Origin: Acidobacteriota bacterium
GTDB lineage: Bacteria > Acidobacteriota > Terriglobia > Bryobacterales > Bryobacteraceae
NCBI GenBank assembly: GCA_026393985.1
Contig: JAPKZB010000062.1
Span: forward strand, 58,959-122,958
Length of the DNA: 64,000 nucleotides
Direction: 5' to 3'
The translations under genes and the position numbers were made by a program. Below the pieces are notes generated by a model. That model did not search any database. It was not told the DNA's origin and saw nothing but the letters and a program-made list of their open reading frames with translations. Numbering within the stretch: the first letter of the stretch is position 1; each line of letters opens with the position of its first letter. Below, in pieces: positions 52,708 to 62,449 of this stretch.

Positions 52708-53245
52708 GTTTCTTCTCGCGGCATGGTTCCTGCAGGCCGTTACCGGAACGGAAAGGCCAGCCGTCTGCGTTGAAAAGATCCGGGGCGAGGCGGTCCTTGG
52801 CGCTTTGGCCGAGGACGCCCTCGCCGCCGCTCTGTTGAGCACCCGGCGCGTCCGCCTCACCGAAAACTGCCAAAAGGCCGAGTACGTCCTCAAAGGAAGC
52901 ATCGTCGAACGAGCCGACCTACGGGCGCGCAGCGAAGGCGAAGCGACCGGCATTGCCGCCGCGGGCGGATCCTACAACGCCGCCGGCGGCGGATTCGGCG
53001 CCATGGCCGCCACTGGTCAGGAGGCGCTCGCCACCACCGAAACCAAACGCTCGGTCACCCTGATCGTCAAGCTGGTCCGCGCCGACGGCGAAATCCCCTT
53101 CGCCGGCACCCAGGACAGCGCACCCTCCAAGAACCGCTCCGCCGTCAGCGAGGCCGCCGACCGGCTGGCCCGCGAGATCGTCAGAGAACTCTTTCCCGCC
53201 CCGCCGCCCAAGTCGCCGGAGGGCCGCTACCAGAAGATCCAGTGA
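52700..53245 (+). CDS. exported protein of unknown function
   Basis: 181 residues from ATG 52700, overlapping the end of the broken gene. A short signal (MVEFLLAAWFLQAVTG) precedes a domain with two halves around a Gly/Ala-rich middle (GIAAAGGSYNAAGGGFGAMA). The pattern AEYVLKGSIVERADLR and KRSVTLIVKLVRADGEIPFA recalls lipoprotein domains in CsgG-like secretion accessories, but I cannot assign it. Probably co-transcribed with the broken gene before it. Confidence 0.7.
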   Translation: MVEFLLAAWFLQAVTGTERPAVCVEKIRGEAVLGALAEDALAAALLSTRRVRLTENCQKAEYVLKGSIVERADLRARSEGEATGIAAAGGSYNAAGGGFGAMAATGQEALATTETKRSVTLIVKLVRADGEIPFAGTQDSAPSKNRSAVSEAADRLAREIVRELFPAPPPKSPEGRYQKIQ

Positions 53246-53280
53246 ACCGGTCGCCGGATGGCCGGTATATCCTGGTAACT

Positions 53281-54546
53281 ATGGAACAGAACCCCCGCCG
53301 CGACTTCCTGAAGTCCGGAGCCATCCTCCTCGGCGCCCCCGCCGTCCTCTCCGCCATGCAAGGCTCGAAGGCCATCAAAGTCGGCCTCGTCGGCTGTGGC
53401 GGACGCGGCACCGGCGCCGCCGCGCAGGCGCTCAAAGCTGACGACTTCGCCAATCTCACCGCTGTGGCCGACGTGTTCCAGGACCGCATCGATGACTCGC
53501 TCGAACGCCTCAAGAAAATCCACGGCGAAAAGGTGAAGGTCGAAACGGCCAATATGTTCGTCGGCCTCGACGCCTACGAAAAGCTCATCAACTCCGACGT
53601 CGACGTCGTCCTCCTCGCCACCCCCCCCGGTTTCCGCCCCGCCCAACTCCGCTACGCCATCGAGAAAGGCAAACACGTCTTCTGCGAAAAGCCCATGGCG
53701 GTCGACGTCCCCGGCATCCGCCACGTCATGGAAACCTCGAAGATGGCCAAGGAGAAGAATCTCTCCCTTGTCGCCGGCTTCTGCTGGCGCTACTCGAACT
53801 ATATCGTCGAAACCTTCAGCAAAATCAAGGGCGGCGCCATCGGCGACATCGTCGCCTACTACGGCACGTACTACACCAACCCCGTTAAACCCATGCCCCC
53901 GGCCGACACCCGCCCCGCCGGCATGTCCGACGTCGAATGGCAGATCCGCAACTGGTACAACTTCCAGTGGCTCTGCGGCGATTCGCTCGTCGAACAGGCC
54001 ATCCACACCGTCGACAAAGTCGCCTGGGCCTTCAACGATCAGCCCCCCGTCTCCTGCGTCGCCACCGGCGGCCGTCAGATTCCCGCCGAAGGCGGCAACA
54101 TCTACGACCACTTCTCGGTCAACTACCTCTATCCCAACAACGTCCGCGCCTTCGTCTCCAACCGCCAGATGGAGGGCTGCTACAACGAAAACGCCGACTA
54201 CCTCATGGGCACCAAAGGCCAGGCCATCATCGGCCGCGGGCCCAATCCCCGCATCGTCGGCGAAAACCCCTGGACCTTCTCCGGCCAGAAGTACGACATG
54301 TACCAGAAGGAGCATGACGACCTGTTCGCCGGCATTCGCAAAGGCGCACCGCTCAACGACGGCGAACGCATGTGCACCTCCACCCTCCTCGGCATCATGG
54401 GCCGCATGGCTGCCTACACCGGCCAGCAGATCAGCTGGGAGCAGGTCATGAACTCCCAGCACCGCATCTTCCCCGACAAGGTCGAATGGGGCGGCACCGT
54501 CCAGAACGAACCCATGCCGCTGCCCGGCCGCACCAAGTTCCTCTAA
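53281..54546 (+). CDS. Gfo/Idh/MocA family oxidoreductase
   Basis: 421 residues from ATG 53281 with a Tat-type signal (RRDFLKSGAILLGAP). The Rossmann motif VGLVGCGGRGTGAAA, the CEKPMAVD motif with the catalytic Lys, and the following HTVDKVAWAF are typical. NAD(P)-dependent oxidation of sugars or cyclitols outside the cytoplasm is likely, with cofactor folded in before Tat export. Its stop overlaps the start of the next gene by one base (TAATG). Confidence 0.92.
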   Translation: MEQNPRRDFLKSGAILLGAPAVLSAMQGSKAIKVGLVGCGGRGTGAAAQALKADDFANLTAVADVFQDRIDDSLERLKKIHGEKVKVETANMFVGLDAYEKLINSDVDVVLLATPPGFRPAQLRYAIEKGKHVFCEKPMAVDVPGIRHVMETSKMAKEKNLSLVAGFCWRYSNYIVETFSKIKGGAIGDIVAYYGTYYTNPVKPMPPADTRPAGMSDVEWQIRNWYNFQWLCGDSLVEQAIHTVDKVAWAFNDQPPVSCVATGGRQIPAEGGNIYDHFSVNYLYPNNVRAFVSNRQMEGCYNENADYLMGTKGQAIIGRGPNPRIVGENPWTFSGQKYDMYQKEHDDLFAGIRKGAPLNDGERMCTSTLLGIMGRMAAYTGQQISWEQVMNSQHRIFPDKVEWGGTVQNEPMPLPGRTKFL

Positions 54547-55766
54547 TGCGGCTGACTCTCTTCCTCCTCCCGCTCCTGGCCGCGGCCCAAACGCCCGAGT
54601 TCGGCCAGGTGCTCGAGCAACAGTGTCTCTCCTGCCACGGAGCCGAACGGGGCCTGTCCGGCCTCCGGCTCCACACCCGCGCCGCCGCCCTCAAAGGCGG
54701 CACGCGCGGCCCGGCCCTCGTCCCCGGCGATCCCGCCAAGTCGCTGCTCTACACCACCACGGAACTCGCCCCCGGCACCGCCCTCGCCATGCCGCCGGGC
54801 GGCCAGCAGATTCCCGCCGGCCAGCGCGCCATTCTCAAAGCCTGGATCGCCGCCGGCGCCCCCTGGCCCGACACCCTCACCCTGAAACTCCCGCAACCCA
54901 AGGTTAAGGACGACCAGGCCCTCGTCTCCCGCCTCCACCCGAAAATGGAGCAGGCCACCGAACTCAAGCCCTACCGCCGCACCATCCCCAACTCGACCGT
55001 CGAGTTTGCAATGGTGCCCGTCCCCGGCAACGGGAAGGTGGCGCCCTTCTGGATGGCGGCCCGCGAAGTCACCTGGGACGAGTACCGGCTCTTCATGTTC
55101 CAGAACCTCGCCAACGAAGCCCGCGGCGCGGACCCCGTCGTCGATGCCATCTCCCGCCCCACCAAGCCCTACGTCGAAATGTCGTTCGGCATGGGCATCA
55201 ACGGCTACCCGGCCATCTCGATGACCCAGCACGCCGCCAACAAGTACGCCCAGTGGCTCTCGGCCAAAACCGGCCAGTTCTACCGCCTGCCCACCGAAGC
55301 CGAATGGGAGTACGCCTGCCGCCTCGGCGACACCGAAGCGACACCCATCAACGAACGCTCCTGGTACACCGACAACGCCCCCGAAAAGTACGAGCTGGTC
55401 GGCAAAAAGAAGCCCAACAAGCTCGGCATCTACGACATGCTTGGCAACGTCGCCGAATGGACCCTCGATCAGTACGACGAAAAGGCCTATGGCAAGCCGC
55501 TGCCCCCCGAAGGCTACATCCCCTCCACCAAGCCCTACCCGCACGTGGCCAAGGGCGGCGCCTGGTCCGACCCGGCCGAAAAGCTCGCCTGCGGAGAGCG
55601 CATCTGGTCGAGCCCCCAGTGGAAGATGCAGGATCCGCAGCTGCCCAAGTCCATCTGGTACCTCACCGACGCGCAGTTCCTCGGCTTCCGCCTTGTCCGC
55701 CCGCTGCAGGTGCCCAGTGCTGCGCAGATGTTTCGTTATTGGAATAACGGCGTCGAGCGCGAGTAG
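54546..55766 (+). CDS. cytochrome c-like domain fused to SUMF1/FGE-sulfatase domain
   Basis: 406 residues with a signal peptide (to about 14). Residues 20-110 form a cytochrome-like domain with one CLSCH haem motif, as in PSCyt1 proteins. Residues 150-395 are a formylglycine-generating-enzyme-sulfatase fold: FWMAAREVTWDEYRLFM, YRLPTEAEWEYACRLG, GIYDMLGNVAEWTLDQYD, AKGGAWSD and FLGFRLVR. The Cys pair of true formylglycine enzymes is not evident, so a binding or structural role is possible. Between the oxidoreductase and ApbE, and probably all exported together. Confidence 0.88.
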   Translation: MRLTLFLLPLLAAAQTPEFGQVLEQQCLSCHGAERGLSGLRLHTRAAALKGGTRGPALVPGDPAKSLLYTTTELAPGTALAMPPGGQQIPAGQRAILKAWIAAGAPWPDTLTLKLPQPKVKDDQALVSRLHPKMEQATELKPYRRTIPNSTVEFAMVPVPGNGKVAPFWMAAREVTWDEYRLFMFQNLANEARGADPVVDAISRPTKPYVEMSFGMGINGYPAISMTQHAANKYAQWLSAKTGQFYRLPTEAEWEYACRLGDTEATPINERSWYTDNAPEKYELVGKKKPNKLGIYDMLGNVAEWTLDQYDEKAYGKPLPPEGYIPSTKPYPHVAKGGAWSDPAEKLACGERIWSSPQWKMQDPQLPKSIWYLTDAQFLGFRLVRPLQVPSAAQMFRYWNNGVERE

Positions 55767-56592
55767 CGCCGCTCCGGCGCTCGAGCGCTTTGAAGCGGTG
55801 GAGCCGCACCTCGGCACCCTCGTCGGCATCACGGCCTACGCCCGCGATGTCGGCGAGGCCCGCGCCGCCTTCCGCCGCGCCTACGCACGGATTGCCGCCC
55901 TGAACGCCATCCTGTCGGACTATCTCCCCCACTCCGAACTCAACCAGCTCTCCACCACCCCCCGCCAAATCTCCCCTGAACTCGCCCTCGTCCTCCGCAC
56001 CGCCCAGCAGGTTGCCAAACGAACCCAAGGCGCCTTCGACGTTACCGCCGGCGCCCTCATCCGCCACTGGCGCCAAACGAAAACCTTCCCGCCGGCCCAT
56101 CTCCCCGCCGGTTACCGCCATCTTCACCTGCGCGGCCACACGGCCTGGCTGGACGATCCCGGCATCCGTCTCGATGTCGGCGGCCTCGGCAAAGGCTATA
56201 TCGCCGATGAAGCGCTCCGGGCTCTCGGTCTCCCTCGCGCCCTCATCGCCATCAGCGGCGACATCGTCTGCGGCGCACCGCCCCCCAGCGAGCGCGGCTG
56301 GCGCGTCCAAGCCGCCGGCCGCGTCTTCACTCTCAAGCACGCCGCCGTCTCCACCGCCGGCGACACCGAGCAGTATACGATCATCGACGGCCAACGCTAC
56401 TCCCACATCCTCGATCCCCGCACCCGCCGTCCCCTGTCGACGCCCCGCCAAGTCACGGTCATCGCCCCCACCGGCCTCATCGCCGACGCCCTCGATACCG
56501 CCATCTGCGTCACGGGCGACCCCAGCCTCACCCGCCACTACCGAAAAGCCCGCGCTTTCATCATCCGTCATCAGGAATTCAACCAATTCTGA
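55717..56592 (+). CDS. apbE: FAD:protein FMN transferase (ApbE family)
   Basis: 291 residues from GTG 55717, which gives a signal-like LRRCFVIGITASSASSAAPA and overlaps the previous gene by 50 bp. The open frame extends further up but inside that gene. The ApbE core is LDVGGLGKGYIADEALRALG, IAISGDIVCGAPP, RYSHILDPRTRRPL and the metal-binding DALDTAICVTGD. It attaches FMN covalently to Thr/Ser of target proteins such as Rnf/Nqr-type subunits; the target is not in this window. Confidence 0.87.
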   Translation: MLRRCFVIGITASSASSAAPALERFEAVEPHLGTLVGITAYARDVGEARAAFRRAYARIAALNAILSDYLPHSELNQLSTTPRQISPELALVLRTAQQVAKRTQGAFDVTAGALIRHWRQTKTFPPAHLPAGYRHLHLRGHTAWLDDPGIRLDVGGLGKGYIADEALRALGLPRALIAISGDIVCGAPPPSERGWRVQAAGRVFTLKHAAVSTAGDTEQYTIIDGQRYSHILDPRTRRPLSTPRQVTVIAPTGLIADALDTAICVTGDPSLTRHYRKARAFIIRHQEFNQF

Positions 56593-56626
56593 TCCTTCCT
56601 TAACCTTCGACCGCTAGCCTCGGCGA

Positions 56627-59600
56627 ATGGACTCCTTGTCGAACCGTCTCCTCCTGTTCGCTCTCCTGCCTGCCGCCCTCCTCGCCCAAGGCTCCGCCGG
56701 CTCGGTCACCGGAATTGTCCTCGACCCCTCCAGCGCCGCCGTCGCCAACGCCTCCATCCTCCTTAAGAACACCGCCACCAACGACGAGCTCCGCACCACC
56801 ACCACCTCCGCCGGCGTCTTCGCCTTCCCCAGCGTCCGCATCGGCGCCTATTCCCTCGCCGTCGAAGCCCCCGGCTTCCGCCGCTCCCTCCTCGAAGACC
56901 TTCGCGTCGAGACCGCCTCGGTCACCCGCCTCAACGTCTCCCTCCAAGTCGGCGCTGTCACCGATAGCGTGTCAGTCACCGCCGACCTCCCCCTCCTCCA
57001 AACCGAAACCTCTTCTCTTGGCACCGTCGTAAACCGATCCCTCCTCGATAAGGTCCCCTTCCAGCTCTCCGGCACCAATCGCGACGTCCTGTCCTTCGTC
57101 CGGCTCGTCCCCGGTGTCGGCGGCAACGTCGGCAACTTCAATGTCATCATCACCGGTGGCCGCCAGCACACCACCGAAGTCCTCGTCGACGGCGTCACCA
57201 ACAACTACCGCGGCGGCATCGCCTCGCCCTTCTCCATCCGCCCTTCCATGACCAGCGTCAGTGAGTTCCGCGTCGAAACCGCCATCGCCCCCGCCGAGTT
57301 CGGCCGCACCTCCTCCGGCGTCGTCATCATGACCACCAAGTCCGGCACCAACGAATTCCACGGCAACGCCGAATTCCTCCTCCGCAACAACGTCTTCGAC
57401 GCCCGCCGCTTCAACGCCCGCATCGCCGACATCACCCGCCAAGGCGAAGGCGCCTTTAACCTCGGCGGCCCCGTGCTCATCCCGAAGCTTTACAACGGAA
57501 AAAACCGCACGTTCTTTTTCACCGATCTCACCGTCTTCCGCCGCATCAACCAACCCCAAGGCGTCACCCGCACCATCGCCACCGCCCCCATGCGGTTGGG
57601 CGACTTCAGCGCCTTCGCCCAGCCCATCTTCGATCCCGCCACCGGCGGCGCCGGCCAACCCCGCCTCCAGTTCCCCGGCAATCGCATCCCCACGGACCGC
57701 ATCACCGCCTTCGCTCGCGCTGCCCTCGGCGCCATCCCCGCGCCCAACCTCCCCACCGCCGAAAACAACTTCGTCGGCGCCCAACGCAACATCGAAAAGA
57801 TGACGGTCTTCCTCCTGAAGTTCGATCACCGCTTCAACGACCGCCATATCCTCACCGCTTCCGGCCGCCCCTCCTGGAACGTGCGCGACAACTTCAACGG
57901 CCCGTATGCCGAACGCCTCGAAGGCTTCTTCGACAAACCATACGCCCCCCAGATCACCCTCAACCACGACTTCATCGTCCGTCCCAACCTCCTCAACAAA
58001 ACCACCTTCGGCTACGTCAATTGGTTCAGCCTCTTCCTCCAAACGCCCGCCCTCTCCTATCAGGTCCCTGGCGCCTATGGCCCCGGCTTCCCGGCCCTCC
58101 GCTTCGCGGGCCAAGGCTTGTCCATGATTGGCGAGAATGTCGACCGCACCGTCGGCTCCAATAACTTCAATCTCCAGAACGCCACCTCCTGGACCACCGG
58201 CCGCCATAACTTCAAGTTCGGCTTCCGCTACGACTGGCTCGAAGACAATACCCAAACCCTCGGCAATCAGAACGGTACCTACACCTTCTCGCCCTTCACC
58301 ACCGGCCAACCCGGCACCGCAGCCACCGGCCACTCCTTCGCCTCGCTCCTCCTCGGAGCGCCCTCTACGGCCAACATGCAGTTTGGTCTCCCGCTGCTCG
58401 GCCGCTCCCAGTCCTACGCCTTCTACGCCCAGGACGATTGGAAGTTCTCGAACCGCCTGACCTTGAACCTCGGTCTCCGCTACGACATTCAGGTCCCGTT
58501 CTACGACCACAACGGCAACACCTCCAGCCTCGACCTCAAAGCCCCAAACCCGGCCGCCGGCAACCTGCCCGGTATTGCAATCTTCAACGGCGAAGGCACT
58601 GGCCGATCCGGCTCCCGCAAGTTCATCAACAACTTCTATGGCGGCTGGGGCCCCCGAGGCGGCATCTCTTACCAACTCCTGTCGAACACCGTCCTCCGCG
58701 CCGGCTTCGGTATCTTCTACGCGCCCCGCATCGTCAACGTAAATACCGAGGGTTTCTCCTCCAACGTCACGCTCTCCAGCCCTGATGGCGGCGCTACCCC
58801 CGCGTTCTACCTCGACCGGGGCTGGCCCGCCGGAGTCGCCGTCCAGCCCCCGTTCGTCAGTCCCACCCTCGTCAACAATCGTGCTGCTGGCTATGTCAAC
58901 CCCGATGCGGTCAACGGCTCCGGCCGCCTCTCCCACACCAACCAGTTCCAGGTCAGCGTCCAGCATCGCATAAAGTCCGCCTCCCTCGAACTCGGCTGGG
59001 TCTCCACCCAAGCCCGCCATATCCCCAACTCCACGCTCGAGAACCTCAACCAAGTGCCCTCCCGCTTCCTTGCGCTCGGTGATCTGTTGCGCCAGCCCAT
59101 CGGCGCCGCCGCCGTCGTCGCTGGCGGCTTTCGTCCGCCTTACCCCGGCTTCACCGGCACCCTGGCTCAATCCCTCCGCCCCTATCCGCAGTTCCAGGGC
59201 ATCACCTATCGGGACTCTCCCTCCGGCAGCTCGTCCTATCACGCTCTGCTCTTCAAATACGAGCAGCGCTTCTCGAATGGCCTCGCTCTCCTCGGCTCCT
59301 ACACCCGTTCGAAGTTCATCTCTGACGTGATCGGCACAGGCACGTTGCAGGACGTCGCCGACCGCCGCGTCGAACGCTCCGTCACCAACTCCGATATTCC
59401 CAACCGCTTCATCGGCAGCGTCGCCTACGACCTTCCCTTTGGCCTTGGCAAAGCCTTCCTCGCCAGCGGTCCCGCCTCGTGGATTCTCGGCGGCTGGTCA
59501 CTTTCGGGTATCTTCACCTACGAAAGCGGCACCCCGCTCTCCATCACGATTCCCAACGGTCTGCCCATCTTCAATGGTGCCCTCCGCCCGAACCTGGTCG

Positions 59601-59971
59601 CCGGCGTCGACCCCATGCTCGCCACCAGCCACGATAATTTCTATCCTTTCAACGCCCTCAGTGGCGACCGCGGCGATCTTCAACTGAATCGGGCTGCGTT
59701 CGCCACCCCGGCGCCCTTCACGTTCGGAAACCTCGGCCCGGTCCTGCCCTACGTCCGCGGCTTCGGATTCGCGAACGAAGACATCTCCCTCGCCAAGCGT
59801 ATCCGGATCAAAGAAAGCCAGTTCTTCGAGTTCCGTACCGACTGGTTCAACGCCCCCAACCGCCGCCAACTCACCAACCCCATCACGGACCTTACCAGCG
59901 TCAACTTCGGCCGCATCACCGGTCAGAAGTCGGCGCGTGTCATCCAGTTCGGCGTCCGCTACGCTTTCTAA
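56627..59971 (+). CDS. Oar-like TonB-dependent receptor with carboxypeptidase-regulatory domain
   Basis: 1114 residues with a signal peptide (to about AQG, 23). Residues 25-110 are a carboxypeptidase-regulatory-like beta domain (GSVTGIVLDPSSAAVANASIL, AGVFAFPSVRIGAYSLAVEA). A plug follows (LLQTETSSLGTVVNRSLL, TGGRQHTTEVLVDGVTNNYR) and then a long beta-barrel ending in VIQFGVRYAF, the C-terminal Phe typical of outer-membrane proteins. Such receptors are abundant in Solibacter-type Acidobacteria and import oligosaccharides or peptides. Six bases ahead of the phosphoesterase gene, probably one transcript. Confidence 0.92.
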   Translation: MDSLSNRLLLFALLPAALLAQGSAGSVTGIVLDPSSAAVANASILLKNTATNDELRTTTTSAGVFAFPSVRIGAYSLAVEAPGFRRSLLEDLRVETASVTRLNVSLQVGAVTDSVSVTADLPLLQTETSSLGTVVNRSLLDKVPFQLSGTNRDVLSFVRLVPGVGGNVGNFNVIITGGRQHTTEVLVDGVTNNYRGGIASPFSIRPSMTSVSEFRVETAIAPAEFGRTSSGVVIMTTKSGTNEFHGNAEFLLRNNVFDARRFNARIADITRQGEGAFNLGGPVLIPKLYNGKNRTFFFTDLTVFRRINQPQGVTRTIATAPMRLGDFSAFAQPIFDPATGGAGQPRLQFPGNRIPTDRITAFARAALGAIPAPNLPTAENNFVGAQRNIEKMTVFLLKFDHRFNDRHILTASGRPSWNVRDNFNGPYAERLEGFFDKPYAPQITLNHDFIVRPNLLNKTTFGYVNWFSLFLQTPALSYQVPGAYGPGFPALRFAGQGLSMIGENVDRTVGSNNFNLQNATSWTTGRHNFKFGFRYDWLEDNTQTLGNQNGTYTFSPFTTGQPGTAATGHSFASLLLGAPSTANMQFGLPLLGRSQSYAFYAQDDWKFSNRLTLNLGLRYDIQVPFYDHNGNTSSLDLKAPNPAAGNLPGIAIFNGEGTGRSGSRKFINNFYGGWGPRGGISYQLLSNTVLRAGFGIFYAPRIVNVNTEGFSSNVTLSSPDGGATPAFYLDRGWPAGVAVQPPFVSPTLVNNRAAGYVNPDAVNGSGRLSHTNQFQVSVQHRIKSASLELGWVSTQARHIPNSTLENLNQVPSRFLALGDLLRQPIGAAAVVAGGFRPPYPGFTGTLAQSLRPYPQFQGITYRDSPSGSSSYHALLFKYEQRFSNGLALLGSYTRSKFISDVIGTGTLQDVADRRVERSVTNSDIPNRFIGSVAYDLPFGLGKAFLASGPASWILGGWSLSGIFTYESGTPLSITIPNGLPIFNGALRPNLVAGVDPMLATSHDNFYPFNALSGDRGDLQLNRAAFATPAPFTFGNLGPVLPYVRGFGFANEDISLAKRIRIKESQFFEFRTDWFNAPNRRQLTNPITDLTSVNFGRITGQKSARVIQFGVRYAF

Positions 59972-59977
59972 GTCACC

Positions 59978-62242
59978 ATGCTTCTCACTCTCCTCCTGGC
60001 CGTCATCACCCTGCCCACCGGCTGGCGGCTCGAGCCAGCCGGTGTCGAAATCCCCGTCGACACCTTCCCCGTCCACGCGCAACTCCTGCCCGGCAACCAG
60101 CACGCTCTGCTGTTCCACTCTGGCTTTAAGCCGCCGTCCCTCGCCGTGCTCCACCTCGCCTCCGGCAAGATCATCCACTCCCTGCCCCTACCCGAAGCCG
60201 GCATCGACTTCGCCTTCGACCCCGCCACCCGCCGCGCCTATGTCCCGCTCGGTCACGCCGCCGGGCTGGCCGTTGTCGCAGTCTCTCCCACCCATCAGCT
60301 CACCCTCGAAAAGACCATCCCGGCCCCCACCGGCCACGTCTCCACCGTCGCCCACCGCGACGGGCTCGTGGCTCTCACTCACACCCTCGGCGATACCGTC
60401 GTCCTCGTCAATCTCACGACCGGCGCCGAAGCCCGCCGCCTCACTATTCCCCGTCCTACCCGCGCCCTCTTCCACCAGAACCACCTTTACGTCCTCAGCC
60501 ACGAACCCGCCTCCCTCCACGTCATCAATCTCCCCAACCTTACGCCCGTCACCACAGTCCCACTCTCCCGCGGCCCATCTTCGCTCGTCGTCCACAAAGA
60601 CCGCCTCTACGTCACCGCCTCGCTTTCCAACCATCTCGATATCCTCTTGCTCGCCGACCCCGCCCATCCCAAGCCGGCTGAACGGCTCAACCTTGCTCCC
60701 TCCCCCACCTGGCCCGTCGGCCTCAGTCCCACCTCCGTCACCAGCGACCCCGCCACCAATCGCCTCTTCATCTCCTGCTCCGATGCCAACGCCATTGCGG
60801 TCTACGACGTTGCCCGCCGCAAGCTCTCCGGATACCTCCCCACCGCCTGGTACCCTACCTTCGCCCTCCCCCTCCCCAGCCGCGGCCTCCTCGTCCTCAA
60901 CGGCAAAGGCGAACGTTCTTATCCCAACCCCCAGGGACCCAACCCCACGGTGCACCGCACCATGACTCCCCAGCCGCCCTCCCCCATCCAGTACACGCCC
61001 CTCATCCAACTCGGCTCCGCCCGTCTCGTCACTAACCTCACCCCCGCCGCCGTCCAGAAGCACTCCGAGGCCTACGCCAAGCTGACGCCGGCCATCACCC
61101 CAGCCCCCGCCGGCCCCCTGCCGCCCATCCGTCACGTCGTCTACATCATGAAGGAGAACCGTACTTACGATCAGGTTCTCGGCGATCTCCCCGCCGGCAA
61201 CGGTGACCCCTCTCTCTGCCTCTTCCCGGAAAATATCACCCCCAACCATCACAAGCTCGCCCGCGAGTTCGTTCTCTTCGACAACTTCTACGTCAACGCC
61301 GACGTCTCGTCAGAAGGATGGATGTGGTCCTCGGCCGCCATCACCCCGCCGGCCGTCATGCGCGCTTGGCCCGCCGCCTACGCCGGCCGCACCCGCCCCG
61401 CGCCCAAGCCCATCAACGATACCCCCGGCGGCTTCCTTTGGACTTCGGCCCTGAAAGCCGGCGTCTCCTTCCGCAATTTCGGTTTCTTCGTCTCCAACCG
61501 CCCCGGCGCAAAACCGGGAGAGCCTATCGTCGCCAGCGTTTCGGACCCTGCGCTGCTTCCATATACCAACAGCCTCTACGGCGGCTACGACCCCGACTTT
61601 CCCGATGTCGCCCGCGCCCGCATCTTTGTCGAGGAGCTCGAACGCACCGGCTCCCTGCCGCAGCTGACGGTAATGGTGCTGCCCAACGATCACACCTGGG
61701 GCACCTCCCCCGGCAAGTTGACGCCGAATGCCTCCATGGCCGACAACGATGTCGCGCTAGGCCGCATCGTCGAGGCCATCTCGAAGTCCCCTGCCTGGCC
61801 GCACACCGCAATCTTCGTTCTCGAGGACGATGCCCAGAACGGTCCCGACCACGTCGACTCCCATCGTTCCCCCGCTTTCGTCATCAGCCCCTACACGCGC
61901 CGCGCCGCAGTCGACCACACGTTTTACAACACCACCTCCATGCTCCGCACAATCGAGATGCTGCTGCAGCTCCCGCCGCTCACCCACTACGATGCTACGG
62001 CCACCGTCATGTTTCCGGCCTTCTCCTCCACTCCCGACCTTCGCCCCTACCTTGCGGAGGCTCCCCGCGTCTCCCTCGATACTAAGAACCCGCCCGGTAC
62101 CGCCGCCTCGGCCCGCCTCGACTTCTCGGCGCCGGACCATGTCACAGATGACGTGCTTACCGCCCTTGTTTGGCAAACGCTCCGGGGCGTTCCCCCTCCG
62201 CCGCCTACCCGCGCCGCATTTCTTTCTTATTCCCCTGACTGA
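59978..62242 (+). CDS. YVTN-type beta-propeller fused to phosphoesterase (AlkP/PLC-like)
   Basis: 754 residues with a short signal. Residues 20-340 are repeats of the YVTN beta-propeller kind (LAVLHLASGKIIHSLPLPEA, DTVVLVNLTTGAEARRLTI, NAIAVYDVARRKLSGYLP). Residues 370-750 are a phosphoesterase domain: RHVVYIMKENRTYDQVLGDL, FDNFYVNADVSSEGW, PNDHTWGT and an AIFVLEDDAQNGPDHVDSH motif. This combination is frequent in Acidobacteria and resembles phosphatidylcholine-hydrolysing phospholipase C. It probably releases phosphate from substrates held by the propeller at the cell surface or after import through the adjacent receptor. Confidence 0.9.
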   Translation: MLLTLLLAVITLPTGWRLEPAGVEIPVDTFPVHAQLLPGNQHALLFHSGFKPPSLAVLHLASGKIIHSLPLPEAGIDFAFDPATRRAYVPLGHAAGLAVVAVSPTHQLTLEKTIPAPTGHVSTVAHRDGLVALTHTLGDTVVLVNLTTGAEARRLTIPRPTRALFHQNHLYVLSHEPASLHVINLPNLTPVTTVPLSRGPSSLVVHKDRLYVTASLSNHLDILLLADPAHPKPAERLNLAPSPTWPVGLSPTSVTSDPATNRLFISCSDANAIAVYDVARRKLSGYLPTAWYPTFALPLPSRGLLVLNGKGERSYPNPQGPNPTVHRTMTPQPPSPIQYTPLIQLGSARLVTNLTPAAVQKHSEAYAKLTPAITPAPAGPLPPIRHVVYIMKENRTYDQVLGDLPAGNGDPSLCLFPENITPNHHKLAREFVLFDNFYVNADVSSEGWMWSSAAITPPAVMRAWPAAYAGRTRPAPKPINDTPGGFLWTSALKAGVSFRNFGFFVSNRPGAKPGEPIVASVSDPALLPYTNSLYGGYDPDFPDVARARIFVEELERTGSLPQLTVMVLPNDHTWGTSPGKLTPNASMADNDVALGRIVEAISKSPAWPHTAIFVLEDDAQNGPDHVDSHRSPAFVISPYTRRAAVDHTFYNTTSMLRTIEMLLQLPPLTHYDATATVMFPAFSSTPDLRPYLAEAPRVSLDTKNPPGTAASARLDFSAPDHVTDDVLTALVWQTLRGVPPPPPTRAAFLSYSPD

Positions 62243-62449
62243 ATTCACCCCGGTGAAACCAGCGGATTGCAGAAGATCCGCCCCGGTTCTATAGGAGATT
62301 CTTCATGACGGATCCAAAACCGGGATGAGCAGAACATGTGCCTGGTGCAGGTGATCAGAGAGAAGCGAGACTGCTAATACTACTGTGTTAGAACATGTGA
62401 TACACTCTGGACGTGGCCCCGCATCCTCCCCCCGCGCCAGGCCCACGTG

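Noticed and set aside
56972..59242. 756-residue minus-strand open frame opposite the TonB receptor gene
   Set aside because: Low-complexity Gly/Val/Glu translation without motifs; the receptor on the plus strand is certain.
60188..61252. 354-residue minus-strand open frame
   Set aside because: Opposite the YVTN-phosphoesterase and low in complexity; an antisense artefact.
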